Assembly (NCBI RefSeq): GCF_018137985.1
Contig: NZ_CP073084.1
Location: forward strand, 434,001-498,000
Length of the DNA: 64,000 nt
Source of the DNA: Streptococcus oriscaviae
Lineage (GTDB): Bacteria > Bacillota > Bacilli > Lactobacillales > Streptococcaceae
Direction of reading: 5' to 3'
Shown piece by piece: positions 36,762 through 45,382 of the stretch (positions are counted from its first letter, which is position 1; every line of letters starts with the position of its first letter). A program made the position numbers and the translations under genes. Under the pieces are notes generated by a model. It saw only the letters and a list, made by a program, of their open reading frames with translations. It searched no databases and had not been told where the DNA came from.

Positions 36762-37517
36762 CTACCAACCGGATGAGGCGCCACCGCCTCCACCGCCGCC
36801 GCCTGACCAGCCGCCACCTCCACTACTGAAGGAACGAGAGGACGACCTTGAGCTACTGCCACTAGAAGCCATCCATAACCAGGAACCTGGCCCACCACGA
36901 CCGCCTTTTCCCTTATTAGTAACTAGCAAAATGATTACGATAATGACGGCTAGAAAAAGGTAATCCTCACCTTCTTCGCTAGTTTCTTCTTCGAACTGAT
37001 CCAAGCGAGCCTGAGCCCGATCGGTGCCATAAAATTCATCTCCAATGGCATCCACAATGTAAAGAACACCACTATTATAATCCTCTTCTCGGAAGAAGGT
37101 GCGTGAGGATTCCAAAATGCGTTTAGCCTCTACATCGGTCAAAACGGTCGAGGCCTTATCAGACGTTTCAATCCGAAACTCTCTATCTTCTATGGCGATG
37201 ACAAGAAGAATGCCGTTATCCGTTCCAGCAAAACCCACCTGCCACTTACGAAAGGTAGCGTTGGCGAGAGACTCAATATCCTGAGAGAGGGAATTGGTCA
37301 CATAGACACCAACCTGTAACTGCTCTGGGGTTGTCTGCCAGGCTTGGTTCTCTGCGTTAATGGTTGCAATCGTATCCTGACTTAGGTGATAGGTTTCATC
37401 AACCACCGTTGAATCAATAGGTCTTTCAGGAACATTGGCTTGAACTGGCACTGCTGATGAAACAAGGCTCAAGAACACTAGAACCATTCCCAAGAGCCAT
37501 ATCACGCGCTGTTTCAT
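36762..37517 (-). CDS. TPM-domain membrane protein (YgcG-like)
   Basis: 251 residues: signal peptide (about 1-28), TPM domain (about 33-160; VDETYHLSQDTIATINAEN, GFAGTDNGILLVIAIEDREFRIE), one membrane helix near 180-195, and a low-complexity tail of Ser and Gly (GGGWSGGGGGGGGASSGW). The Gly-rich tail is typical of the family. Paired with LemA. The ATG is preceded by AAGGAGGTGTTCTT, a very strong ribosome site. Function unknown; phosphatase activity is reported for some TPM proteins. Confidence 0.87.
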   Translation of the reverse strand: MKQRVIWLLGMVLVFLSLVSSAVPVQANVPERPIDSTVVDETYHLSQDTIATINAENQAWQTTPEQLQVGVYVTNSLSQDIESLANATFRKWQVGFAGTDNGILLVIAIEDREFRIETSDKASTVLTDVEAKRILESSRTFFREEDYNSGVLYIVDAIGDEFYGTDRAQARLDQFEEETSEEGEDYLFLAVIIVIILLVTNKGKGGRGGPGSWLWMASSGSSSRSSSRSFSSGGGGWSGGGGGGGGASSGW

Positions 37518-37582
37518 AAGAACACCTCCTTGCTATCATTATACCACAAAAACCTGCGTGTCTAAGTATTTTTTTATAGAAA

Positions 37583-37612
37583 CTAAGGTCAGGACAATTC
37601 ATCCTGACCTTG
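37583..37612 (-). terminator. pepV terminator
   Basis: Ten-pair perfect stem (37585-37594 with 37602-37611) and 7-base loop between pepV and the TPM gene. Only a short T run follows on the minus strand; the plus-strand side has T5, so it is stronger in the other direction. Confidence 0.65.
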
Positions 37613-37615
37613 TTT

Positions 37616-39016
37616 TTATTTAATCAATTCATAAATGGCTTCTGCGTAAATAGCCGCGGCACGGTAGAGTTGCTCTACTTCGATAAATTCGTTGGCTTGG
37701 TGCATGGTGTTGACATCACCTGGGAACATAGCTCCGTAGGCGACACCACGTTTGAGTAGACGTCCAAAGGTACCACCACCGATTACTTGCTCGTGACCTT
37801 TTAGTCCTGTATGCTTTTCATAAACAGACAAGAGGGTTGCGACCATTGGGTCATCGATTGGGCAATAGTGCGGAGTGTGTCCATGTTCAGACAGGCTAAC
37901 AGCTTCTACTCCTAGGGTTTCCAAACCAGCCTTGATAGCTTCTGGAGAGGTGTTTTTTGGATAGCGGAAATTGAGAGCAATGGTGTTGTCAGATGACGTT
38001 TCGTCAAACTTGAAGACACCTGCATTCATAGAGAGGGCCCCCATTTGCTCATCGTAAATGGCTACGCCGAGTTTTTTGGCATCGTGGTCTTCAAGAAGCA
38101 CTTGTCCAGCCAAGTCTAGGTAAGCTTTGGCTGCTCCGTCAAAGGCAAATTGGCTGAGGAATTTAGCCAAGTAAGTTGCACCGTTGACACCTTCTTCTGG
38201 GGTTGAACCGTGGGCTGATTTTCCAATGACGGTTACTTGTACCTGTCCGTTTTCAAGGGTTTCCGCGTCAGCTTTTAGGCCGTAAGTGGCTGTGAATGCT
38301 GCCAACTTGCTGTCTAGATCTGCTAGGTCGCCGGAAATAATAGCTGTCGCAGACTCAGGTACCATGTTCTCACGCAAACCGCCTGCGAAGGAATGCAGTT
38401 TGGTAGCTCCGCTGTTTTCCCCCGCAAAATGCAAATAAGCTGTGATATTGCCTTTTTCGCCGTTGATAATCGGGAACTCGGCATCTGGAGAGAAACCTAA
38501 ATCTGGCAGAGGAAGGCCGACATGCTTGAAATAATAATCCATATCTGCCCAGCCTGACTCTTCGTCCGTACCGACGATGAATCGGACTTTTTTCGACGTT
38601 GGAAGGCCTAGCTCCTTGATGATTTTCAAGCCGTAGTAACAAGCCATGGTTGGCCCCTTGTCATCAGAGGAGCCACGGGCAAAGAGTTTGCCGTCGATGA
38701 TTTGCGGCTCATAAGGGTCGGTGTTCCATCCGCTTCCAGCTGGCACCACATCTAGGTGACCGAAGATACCGAGGACTTCATCCCCCTCGCCAAATTCAAA
38801 ATGACCTGCGTAGTTGTCAACATTCTTAGTCGGATAGCCGTCGCGCTCAGCAATTTCAAGGAATTTGTCCAAGGCACGCACAGGGCCAGGGCCAAATGGG
38901 TGCTGGGCATCCGCTAGGCTATCATCCCGCTCGGAATTGATCGCCAAAAGGTCAAACAAATCCGCCATAAATTCGTCTTTGCGTTTATCAACTTCTGATC
39001 TAAAATTGATTGTCAT
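37616..39016 (-). CDS. pepV: Dipeptidase PepV
   Basis: 466-residue zinc dipeptidase of the M20 family, cytoplasmic, releasing amino acids from imported peptides. Metal and catalytic segments: GHLDVVPAG, RGSSDDKGP, GTDEESGW, SPDAEFP and a C-terminal GGGTFGRLLKRG. A lid domain lies in the middle (about 190-380). AAAAGGAGAACAT precedes the ATG. The length and motif order match lactic acid bacterial PepV. Confidence 0.95.
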   Translation of the reverse strand: MTINFRSEVDKRKDEFMADLFDLLAINSERDDSLADAQHPFGPGPVRALDKFLEIAERDGYPTKNVDNYAGHFEFGEGDEVLGIFGHLDVVPAGSGWNTDPYEPQIIDGKLFARGSSDDKGPTMACYYGLKIIKELGLPTSKKVRFIVGTDEESGWADMDYYFKHVGLPLPDLGFSPDAEFPIINGEKGNITAYLHFAGENSGATKLHSFAGGLRENMVPESATAIISGDLADLDSKLAAFTATYGLKADAETLENGQVQVTVIGKSAHGSTPEEGVNGATYLAKFLSQFAFDGAAKAYLDLAGQVLLEDHDAKKLGVAIYDEQMGALSMNAGVFKFDETSSDNTIALNFRYPKNTSPEAIKAGLETLGVEAVSLSEHGHTPHYCPIDDPMVATLLSVYEKHTGLKGHEQVIGGGTFGRLLKRGVAYGAMFPGDVNTMHQANEFIEVEQLYRAAAIYAEAIYELIK

Positions 39017-39079
39017 ATGTTCTCCTTTTCAGTATGAAAGTAAGTCTATTTTATCATAATTTTGCTAACTTCACCGCTA

Positions 39080-39110
39080 AAAAATGACCTTTCAAGAAGA
39101 AAGATCATTT
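39080..39110 (-). terminator. Cupin gene terminator
   Basis: Twelve-pair stem (39082-39093 with 39099-39110, one G-T pair), 5-base loop, T6 on the minus strand. Confidence 0.82.
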
Positions 39111-39123
39111 GCCTTGGTTTATC

Positions 39124-39552
39124 TTAATGTCCATGCTCTTCTGCTTCTTCCGCAGCGATAGCAATGGCTTGGGTTTCATGAACTGTTCCGTGAGCGTGGT
39201 GGGCAGGGCCATAGATAGAGTAGATTTTAAGGTCTTCTTGGCCGATGTTGATAACATTATGGTAGGCACCGTTTGGAATCAAGATAGCATCTTCTGGCCC
39301 AACTTCTGTATCCAAGATAATCTTGTCAGCTGACTCACCCATGAGGACACGGCCCTGGCCTTGCTCAATGCGGAGAAATTGGTCATTTTCATTATGAACT
39401 TCGGCACCAATATCACCGCCAACTGGGATGGACATGAGGGTTACTTGCAAAAGCTCCCCTGTCCAAAGGGCTGTGCGGTAGTTGGTGTTTTCAAGTGTCG
39501 CTGTTTCAATGTTGGTTACAAATGGCTCTTTGCCGTAGTCTTTTGTTGTCAT
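39124..39552 (-). CDS. Cupin-domain protein
   Basis: 142-residue single-domain cupin. Motif 1 is degenerate (GGDIGAEVHNENDQFLRIEQG, first His replaced) and motif 2 reads PNGAYHNVINIG. The C-terminus is His- and Glu-rich (HHAHGTVHE ... EEAEEHGH), possibly binding metal. Substrate unknown. A near-consensus promoter upstream overlaps a TTAGAA palindrome, suggesting tight control. GAGGTAAAATACT precedes the ATG. Confidence 0.8.
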   Translation of the reverse strand: MTTKDYGKEPFVTNIETATLENTNYRTALWTGELLQVTLMSIPVGGDIGAEVHNENDQFLRIEQGQGRVLMGESADKIILDTEVGPEDAILIPNGAYHNVINIGQEDLKIYSIYGPAHHAHGTVHETQAIAIAAEEAEEHGH

Positions 39553-39591
39553 AGTATTTTACCTCTAAATTAGAATTGCTCCAAACTTTAT

Positions 39592-39633
39592 TTAGAAAAA
39601 TTCTAATTATACTCTTTTTAAAACACAAGTCAA
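39592..39633 (-). promoter_or_regulatory. Cupin gene promoter with TTAGAA palindrome operator
   Basis: Minus strand: TTGACT (39628-39633), 16-base spacer, TATAAT (39606-39611). TTAGAA-AAA-TTCTAA (39592-39606) covers the likely start point, and further TTAGAA half-sites lie near 39570 and 39640-39665. This is the layout of a repressor operator, MarR-like in style. Confidence 0.55.
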
Positions 39634-39688
39634 GCTTTTTTAGAAACATTATAATTTTTAGAAAATACAAGAGCAACAGAATGAGAAA

Positions 39689-39712
39689 AAGCCACCTTTC
39701 GGTAGCTTGTTT
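39689..39712 (-). terminator. Methyltransferase gene terminator
   Basis: Eight-pair stem with one mismatch closing a GAAA-type tetraloop, T5 on the minus strand, directly after the stop at 39713. Confidence 0.7.
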
Positions 39713-40489
39713 CTACAATTTAATGGATAAATTTGCCAAATAATCCCTGCCAAACTGACTGAGCCGATTTCTCTTGTCCTTTGATTCATAAAAATCTATC
39801 ATTGCAAAGCCTGCCTTTAATTGACCAGCAATCTGTTCCTCTAGGGTATGGCTAAATTCATAGCCAAATTCGGGGTTGATGGTGATTTCTCCTGCTTCTT
39901 CTAGTTGACGTGAGTTGAAGGGCAGGGGATATATTGGAGTCAAGGCTTTGTCTGGATGGTCCCACACATCGTCAGCGTCAAAGACATACATCCAGGGATT
40001 CATATAGCCGACCATGAGAAGCCTGCCCTTCTTCAAGACCCGATAGGATTCCTGCCACATATTGGTCAAGTCTTCGATATAGACATTTGACACAGGGCAA
40101 AAAATGATGTCAAAGCTTTCATCCTCAAAGGGGAAGGCCTGGGTCATATCCGCCTCAACTGTCTGCATGTCCAGATTTTCTCGCTCCGCAACTAGTCTAT
40201 CCTTTGCCAGCTGTTCCTTGGAAAAGTCCATGATGGTCGTTTCATAGCCATGGGCTGCAAAAATGGGCCCTTGCTGACCGCCGCCACAAGCCAGCCCCAG
40301 TAATTTCTTCCCCGGAGCTTTTTCAAACCAGTCCAGCGGAACAGCCTTTCCAACTGTCAAGGATACTTGAAGGGGGCTATTCTTGGCAGCCACAAACTCC
40401 TCATGACTGATAGGAATCGTATAACTATTTCCCTGCCTACCTGAAACCCGATTCCAGCGTTCCTGATTGTAGTTTACATAATTGGTCAT
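39713..40489 (-). CDS. SAM-dependent methyltransferase (class I, small-molecule type)
   Basis: 258 residues with motif I LLGLACGGGQQGPIFAAHG near 62-80, acidic motif MQTVEADMTQAFPFEDESFDIIF, and a Methyltransf_11-like core. The N-terminal NYNQERWNRVS and the C-terminal YESKDKRNRLSQFGRDYLANL are typical of streptococcal members with unknown substrate. GAGGAAAGAAA precedes the ATG. Its terminator resembles the one 900 bases upstream. Confidence 0.82.
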   Translation of the reverse strand: MTNYVNYNQERWNRVSGRQGNSYTIPISHEEFVAAKNSPLQVSLTVGKAVPLDWFEKAPGKKLLGLACGGGQQGPIFAAHGYETTIMDFSKEQLAKDRLVAERENLDMQTVEADMTQAFPFEDESFDIIFCPVSNVYIEDLTNMWQESYRVLKKGRLLMVGYMNPWMYVFDADDVWDHPDKALTPIYPLPFNSRQLEEAGEITINPEFGYEFSHTLEEQIAGQLKAGFAMIDFYESKDKRNRLSQFGRDYLANLSIKL

Positions 40490-40591
40490 TTTCTTTCCTC
40501 TTTCTGAGGTCTAGTCAGTCTGACCTCGTTCTAAATTCTTCATTTTATTTACCTCCTTTACTATGCTGATTCTATTATGACACAAGCGAGA

Positions 40592-40616
40592 AGAAAAAGC
40601 CACCTTACGGTGGCTT
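40592..40616 (-). terminator. Terminator of the split ABC-F gene, and the gap beside it
   Basis: Perfect eight-pair stem (40597-40604 with 40609-40616) with a TTAC loop; T5 on the minus strand. The gap 40617-40724 has no gene; it holds TATACTAAGGTATAG (a small inverted repeat) and AAGCCGAGCTAAGG, sharing the CCGAGC string with the gap at 17.4 kb. Confidence 0.8.
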
Positions 40617-40724
40617 CAAATACATTAGGTTTTCCATTTACTTTTCATACTAGGCAGCGAGGTGCAGGTTATACTAAGGTATAGCAAGCCGAGCTAAGGA
40701 AGTAATAAAAGAAAAATGGGAAGA

Positions 40725-41522
40725 CTAAAAGTCGTTAAAGTCCCAAATATCATCTACCCAACCCTCATAGAAGTCTGGCTCGTGGCAGACCATGAGGATG
40801 GAGCCCTTGTAGGCTTGGAGGGCCCGCTTGAGTTCGTCCTTGGCATCCACATCCAGGTGGTTAGTGGGCTCGTCAAGGACTAGGACATTGTTTTCCCGGT
40901 TCATCAGCAAGCAGAACCGAACCTTGGCCTGCTCCCCACCAGATAAGACTTGGATCTGGCTTTCGATATGCTTGGAAGTCAGGCCACAGCGAGCTAGGGC
41001 TGCGCGCACTTCTGCCTGATTGAGGGCCGGAAAGGTGTCCCAGACTGCTTCCAGCGGTGTCTGGCGGTTGCCGCCTGCTACCTCCTGCTCGAAATAGCCC
41101 AGCTCCAGATATTCACCTCGCTCCACCGAGCCACCCAGCGGTGGGATAAGGCCAAGCAGGCTCTTGAGAAGGGTGGATTTCCCGATACCGTTGGCACCGA
41201 CGATGGCAATCTTCTGATTGCGCTCAAAAGTGAGATTAAGGGGTTTGCGGGTCAGAACGCGGTCATAGCCAATTTCCAAATCAGTTGCCTGGAAGATAAA
41301 GCGGCTCGGAGTCCGTGCCATTTTGAAATCAAAGGAAGGCTTTGGTTTTTCAGCCTGAAGCTCGATGATTTCCATCTTGTCCAATTTCTTCTGACGGGAC
41401 ATGGCCATATTCCGAGTGGCGACACGGGCCTTGTTACGGTTGACAAAGTCCTGCAAGTCGGCAATTTCCTTTTGCTGACGCTCATAGGCTGCCTCCAACT
41501 GGGCCCGCTTCATAGCATGCAC
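40725..41522 (-). pseudogene. ABC-F ATPase, C-terminal half after a frameshift
   Basis: Second half of a YkpA/YbiT-like ABC-F translation factor. It contains the linker helices (AMKRAQLEAAYERQQKEI), Walker A GANGIGKST, signature LSGGEQAKVR, and Walker B VLVLDEPTNHLD, ending in WDFNDF. Reading this frame upstream gives FWKFQEV directly before the GTG at 41522, the sequence expected to continue the first half. Only a weak internal start is available, so it is probably not made. Confidence 0.82.
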
Positions 41523-42256
41523 TTCTTGGAATTTCCAGAATAGCGGGTCAAAAGCTGATTTTCCACATGATAAACAATGTTAATGACATCGTTCAAAAAA
41601 GGAATATCGTGAGAAATCAAGACAAAGGCATTTTCATAGTTTTGCAGGTAGCGCTTGAGCCAGTCAATATGCTCTGCATCCAGGTAGTTGGTCGGCTCGT
41701 CCAGGAGCAGGATGTCTGGTTTTTCCAAGAGGAGCTTGGCCAGAAGAATCTTGGTCCGTTGTCCGCCAGACAACTCGGTAACATCCGTGTCCATGCCATA
41801 ATCCATGACACCCAAGGCACGCGCCACCTCGTCAATCTTGGCATCAAGGGTATAAAAATCACGGCTTTCCAAGCGGTCTTGGAGTTCTCCAACCTCTTCC
41901 ATAAGGGCATCCATATCGGCCCCTTCTTCTGCCATGGACATGTAAATGTCATTGATACGGCTTTCCGTCTTAAAGAGTTCATCAAAAGCGGTCCGCAGGA
42001 CATCACGGACAGACTGCCCTTTTTCCAACTTGGCATGCTGGTCCAAGTAACCTGCGGTCACATAGCGGGACCATTCGACCTTACCCTCATCAGGCTGCAA
42101 CTGCCCCGTCACGATGGACATGAAGGTCGATTTTCCTTCACCGTTGGCACCAACAAGGCCGATGTGCTCGCCCTTGAGCAGGCGGAAGGAGACATTTTCA
42201 AAAATGGCCCGATCACCAAAGCCATGGCTCAAATTTTTAACTTCTAAAATACTCAT
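41510..42256 (-). pseudogene. ABC-F ATPase, N-terminal half ending at a frameshift
   Basis: First half of the same ABC-F protein: Walker A GANGEGKST near 38, the arm region, signature LSGGQRTK, Walker B LLLDEPTNYLD and SHDIPFLNDV. It then reads HVENQLLTRYSGN and leaves the frame (SKKCML, stop). The expected residues between GN and WKFQEV are missing, so a small deletion of about 10 bases, or an equivalent -1 shift, is inferred. ATG at 42256 is preceded by GAGGAAAGT. An intact member would be about 540 residues and would act at the ribosomal E site. Confidence 0.82.
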
Positions 42257-42267
42257 ACTTTCCTCAC

Positions 42268-42296
42268 AAAAGAGGCTGGAAATCATTCCAGTCTCT
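42268..42296 (-). terminator. glmM-region terminator before the ABC-F gene
   Basis: Eleven-pair stem (42271-42281 with 42286-42296, one G-T pair), 4-base loop, TTTT on the minus strand, between the glmM stop and the ABC-F start. No separate ABC-F promoter was seen, so expression may depend on read-through. Confidence 0.7.
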
Positions 42297-42307
42297 GTTT
42301 ACTCTTC

Positions 42308-43660
42308 TTAATCTAAACCGATTTCCGCACGGACCACATCAGCGATGGTGTCCACATAGTAGTCTACCTCTGCATCTGTTGGTGCTTCTGCCATAACACG
42401 CAGGAGCGGCTCGGTACCACTTGGGCGAACTAGGATACGGCCATTTCCTGCCATCTCTGCTTCCATCTTCTCGATGATGGCTGCGATGGCTGGAACATCC
42501 ATAGCCCTGTCCTTCATGGCATTTTCAACGCGGATGTTGACCAATTTTTGTGGGTAGATGGTCACTTCGGCTGCCAATTCTGACAATTTCTTGCCAGTTT
42601 CTTTCATAATCTTGGTCAATTGGACAGCGGTCAACTGGCCGTCACCTGTGGTATTGTAGTCCATGAGGATAACATGTCCTGACTGCTCACCACCAAGGTT
42701 AAAGCCTGACTTGCGCATTTCTTCCACCACATAGCGGTCACCAACTGCAGTCACAGCCTTGCCAATGCCCTCGCGGTCCAAGGCCTTGTGGAAGCCAAGG
42801 TTGGACATAACGGTTGTCACGATGGTATTTTGTGCCAAAAGTCCCTTATCAGAAAGGTACTTGCCGATGATATACATGATGCGGTCGCCATCTACCAAAT
42901 CGCCATTTTCATCGACTGCAATGAGGCGGTCGCTGTCACCATCAAAGGCCAGACCAATCTGGCTGCCTGTTTCCTTGACCAATTCCTGCAATTTCTCAGG
43001 GTGGGTGGAGCCAACTCCCTCGTTGATATTGAGTCCATCTGGCTGCTCGGCCATGACGATCAAGTCAGCCCCCAAGTCCACGAAGACCTGACGAGCAGAT
43101 GTCGCCGCTGCTCCATTGGCTGTATCCAGTGCAACCTTCAAACCGTCCAAATCAATGCCTGTCGAAATCAGGAACTGCTGGTACTTGCGCAAGCCTTCTG
43201 GATAGTCTACAACATCCCCCAAACCTTGAGCAGATGGGCGAGGCAGGGTATCCTCTTCGGCGTCAAGAAGGACTTCAATTTCTGCTTCCAAATCATCATC
43301 CAGTTTGAAACCATCACCAGCGAAGAACTTGATTCCATTGTCCTGGGCTGGATTGTGGCTGGCTGAAATCATGACCCCAGCGCTTGCTTTCTCAGTCTTA
43401 ACCAGATGGGCCACACCTGGAGTCGCCAGGACTCCCAACTTGTAGACATGGATGCCCGCAGACAAAAGACCTGCCACCAGCGCTGATTCCAACATCTGAC
43501 CAGAAATCCGTGTATCACGGGCAACAAAAACGCGGGGTGTTTCCGTCTCGTGCTGGCTGAGGACATAGCCTCCAAAGCGTCCTAATTTGAAAGCCAATTC
43601 TGGCGTCAATTCAACGTTTGCTTCTCCACGAACACCGTCCGTACCAAAATATTTTCCCAT
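42308..43660 (-). CDS. glmM: Phosphoglucosamine mutase
   Basis: Interconverts glucosamine 6- and 1-phosphate for UDP-GlcNAc and peptidoglycan synthesis. The 450 residues carry the phosphoserine loop [14 protein letters not shown] (Ser101), the metal loop [12 protein letters not shown], the sugar loop GGEQSGH and the phosphate site [12 protein letters not shown]. Lies in the order cdaA-cdaR-glmM conserved across Firmicutes, where CdaA and GlmM interact and limit c-di-AMP production. GAGGAAGAATAGAAA precedes the ATG. Confidence 0.97.
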   Translation of the reverse strand: MGKYFGTDGVRGEANVELTPELAFKLGRFGGYVLSQHETETPRVFVARDTRISGQMLESALVAGLLSAGIHVYKLGVLATPGVAHLVKTEKASAGVMISASHNPAQDNGIKFFAGDGFKLDDDLEAEIEVLLDAEEDTLPRPSAQGLGDVVDYPEGLRKYQQFLISTGIDLDGLKVALDTANGAAATSARQVFVDLGADLIVMAEQPDGLNINEGVGSTHPEKLQELVKETGSQIGLAFDGDSDRLIAVDENGDLVDGDRIMYIIGKYLSDKGLLAQNTIVTTVMSNLGFHKALDREGIGKAVTAVGDRYVVEEMRKSGFNLGGEQSGHVILMDYNTTGDGQLTAVQLTKIMKETGKKLSELAAEVTIYPQKLVNIRVENAMKDRAMDVPAIAAIIEKMEAEMAGNGRILVRPSGTEPLLRVMAEAPTDAEVDYYVDTIADVVRAEIGLD

Positions 43661-43679
43661 TTTCTATTCTTCCTCTTTT

Positions 43680-44384
43680 CTACTTAGATTCTGTGATAAC
43701 GGCCTGCAAGGTTGCTTCGTCTTGAGAAAAGACGACTGGCAGCAGAGCCCCTTGGCTGTCAACTGCTTGAAGCGTAGCCGTTCCTGTATAGTTTTCAGAC
43801 AGATTGTCCGCATCTAAAACCACTGCTTCTACTCGATCGATTTTATCCATTGTTTCTTCATCGGTGGTTACCTTAACCGAATCTACATTGACCGCAATCC
43901 TAGAAACCATATAGCCATTCGCTAACTGGCTATCCGCAATAACTCCTTGAACAGCAAAACTCTTGCTAACTTTTTTCCCAATCTTGATGGTCAAAGAAGC
44001 GGGGGTTGTTGCTGCATTGACTCCCGATGGCAGATTGGATATTTGAAGATCGACTGTATGTGTACCGCTCTCCAATTCTGTTAAATCTGCAACGACCCGG
44101 AAAGTACGCGTCACCTCATCAGACTCCCGTTGCAAGATGACTCGGTTGGAGCCTGTCAAGTCAACCGTTACCGTTGAAGCAAAACCTGAAATAAAATAAT
44201 TTTCATTGTCATAATTGATGTCGACTGGTACACCCGTTAAGGTGTGGGTGTAGGTTTCAGATTCTGTACTCTGTTTGTTAGCAAGGGAATTTTTGTAGTT
44301 GGTAGTCGTTGCATAAAAGAAAAGAACCAGAGCTAGCAGAACCGATAGGAAAAGATGACCGATTCGTTTGACCTTATCTTGCAT
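43680..44384 (-). CDS. cdaR: YbbR-domain protein, CdaA regulator (CdaR)
   Basis: 234-residue membrane-anchored protein: one N-terminal helix (about 10-26, LFLSVLLALVLFFYATT) and extracytoplasmic YbbR repeats (about 45-125 and 130-220), with the FAVQGVIADSQLANGY-type strand pattern. It is expected to modulate the diadenylate cyclase made by the upstream gene, which it overlaps by 11 bases. Streptococcal CdaR has fewer YbbR repeats than the Bacillus protein; this one appears to have two. Confidence 0.88.
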   Translation of the reverse strand: MQDKVKRIGHLFLSVLLALVLFFYATTTNYKNSLANKQSTESETYTHTLTGVPVDINYDNENYFISGFASTVTVDLTGSNRVILQRESDEVTRTFRVVADLTELESGTHTVDLQISNLPSGVNAATTPASLTIKIGKKVSKSFAVQGVIADSQLANGYMVSRIAVNVDSVKVTTDEETMDKIDRVEAVVLDADNLSENYTGTATLQAVDSQGALLPVVFSQDEATLQAVITESK

Positions 44385-45228
44385 TTTTCTTACCTCCTAG
44401 TCGCTGCCACCAAGTCAATTGTTTGTTTTCATCGGCTACAAAAACCTTACGCAGTTCTAGTTCAAATTCCTCCAGCCGCAGATTATGCTTGAATTGCCCA
44501 TTATAGGCGATAGAGATACTGCCGGTTTCTTCTGAAACAATGAAAACAAAGGCATCTGAAACTTCTGATAGGCCGATGGCCGCTCTATGCCTCGTTCCAA
44601 ATTCCTTGGAAATACCTGCACTCTCTGAAAGAGGTAAATAGGCGCAGGATACAGCTATCTTATCCTCTTTGATAATGACAGCTCCATCGTGTAAAGGAGT
44701 ATTTGGAATAAAAATGTTGATAAGGAGTTCGCTAGAAATATCCGCATCCAGAGAAATTCCAGTTGAACGATATTCTTGTAAGGTTTGGGCCCGCTCAATG
44801 GCTACCAAGGCACCAATCTTTCGCGGAGACATATAAGCGACAGCTTTGACACAGGCCAGAATCAACGCTTCTTCAGCACTGATTGGGTTACCTGTAAAGA
44901 TATGTGTTGTCCGTCCAAGCTTTTCCAGCACCGCCCGCAGTTCTGGTGCAAAAATGACCACGGCAGCAATTACCCCATAGGTGATGACTTGGTTCATCAA
45001 CCAAGAAATGGTCTGTAACCCCAACAAGCTGGCAACGATTTGCGCAAAGACAAAGAGGAATACCCCTCGTATCAGCGTCATAATCTTGGTTCCTATCAGA
45101 GCCTTACTAAACCGGTAAATAAGGTAAATGACAATCGAAATATCAATCAAATGGATGAGAGCCGTCCAAGGACTCGCAACCAAACTAGACCAATATTCCG
45201 CGTCTAAGAGTTGATTAATCGTTAACAT
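44374..45228 (-). CDS. cdaA: Diadenylate cyclase CdaA
   Basis: Makes cyclic di-AMP from two ATP; the messenger controls K+ and osmolyte transport and cell-wall homeostasis. About 284 residues: three N-terminal helices (about 20-85) and the DAC domain with both signature motifs, LHDGAVII (near 170) and RHRAAIGLSE (near 205). Start at the ATG at 45228 with GAGGAAAG directly upstream; a GTG twelve bases earlier overlaps that site. Head of cdaA-cdaR-glmM. Confidence 0.95.
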   Translation of the reverse strand: MLTINQLLDAEYWSSLVASPWTALIHLIDISIVIYLIYRFSKALIGTKIMTLIRGVFLFVFAQIVASLLGLQTISWLMNQVITYGVIAAVVIFAPELRAVLEKLGRTTHIFTGNPISAEEALILACVKAVAYMSPRKIGALVAIERAQTLQEYRSTGISLDADISSELLINIFIPNTPLHDGAVIIKEDKIAVSCAYLPLSESAGISKEFGTRHRAAIGLSEVSDAFVFIVSEETGSISIAYNGQFKHNLRLEEFELELRKVFVADENKQLTWWQRLGGKKNAR

Positions 45229-45367
45229 CTTTCCTCGCACTTCCTAATTTCTTCTGAATATCAGCTCTTTCATTATACCACAATTTGGACAGATTCGCCT
45301 TAAATGACCTTAGCTTCTTCAGACTACACGATTGCTCTACTCCTTGCTAGAAAATCCCCCTGCTTTG

Positions 45368-45376
45368 TGTTAAAAT
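45368..45376 (+). promoter_or_regulatory. murT promoter, extended -10 six bases before the ATG
   Basis: TGTTAAAAT followed by ACACCT and then ATG. TTGCTA lies at 45344-45349, a poor and overly distant -35. No Shine-Dalgarno sequence. Confidence 0.6.
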
Positions 45377-45382
45377 ACACCT

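Noticed and set aside
41567..42247. A 226-codon plus-strand frame opposite the ABC-F gene
   Set aside because: It mirrors a clear ATPase coding sequence with Walker and signature motifs.
42788..43366. A 192-codon plus-strand frame opposite glmM
   Set aside because: glmM motifs are complete on the minus strand; this is a shadow.
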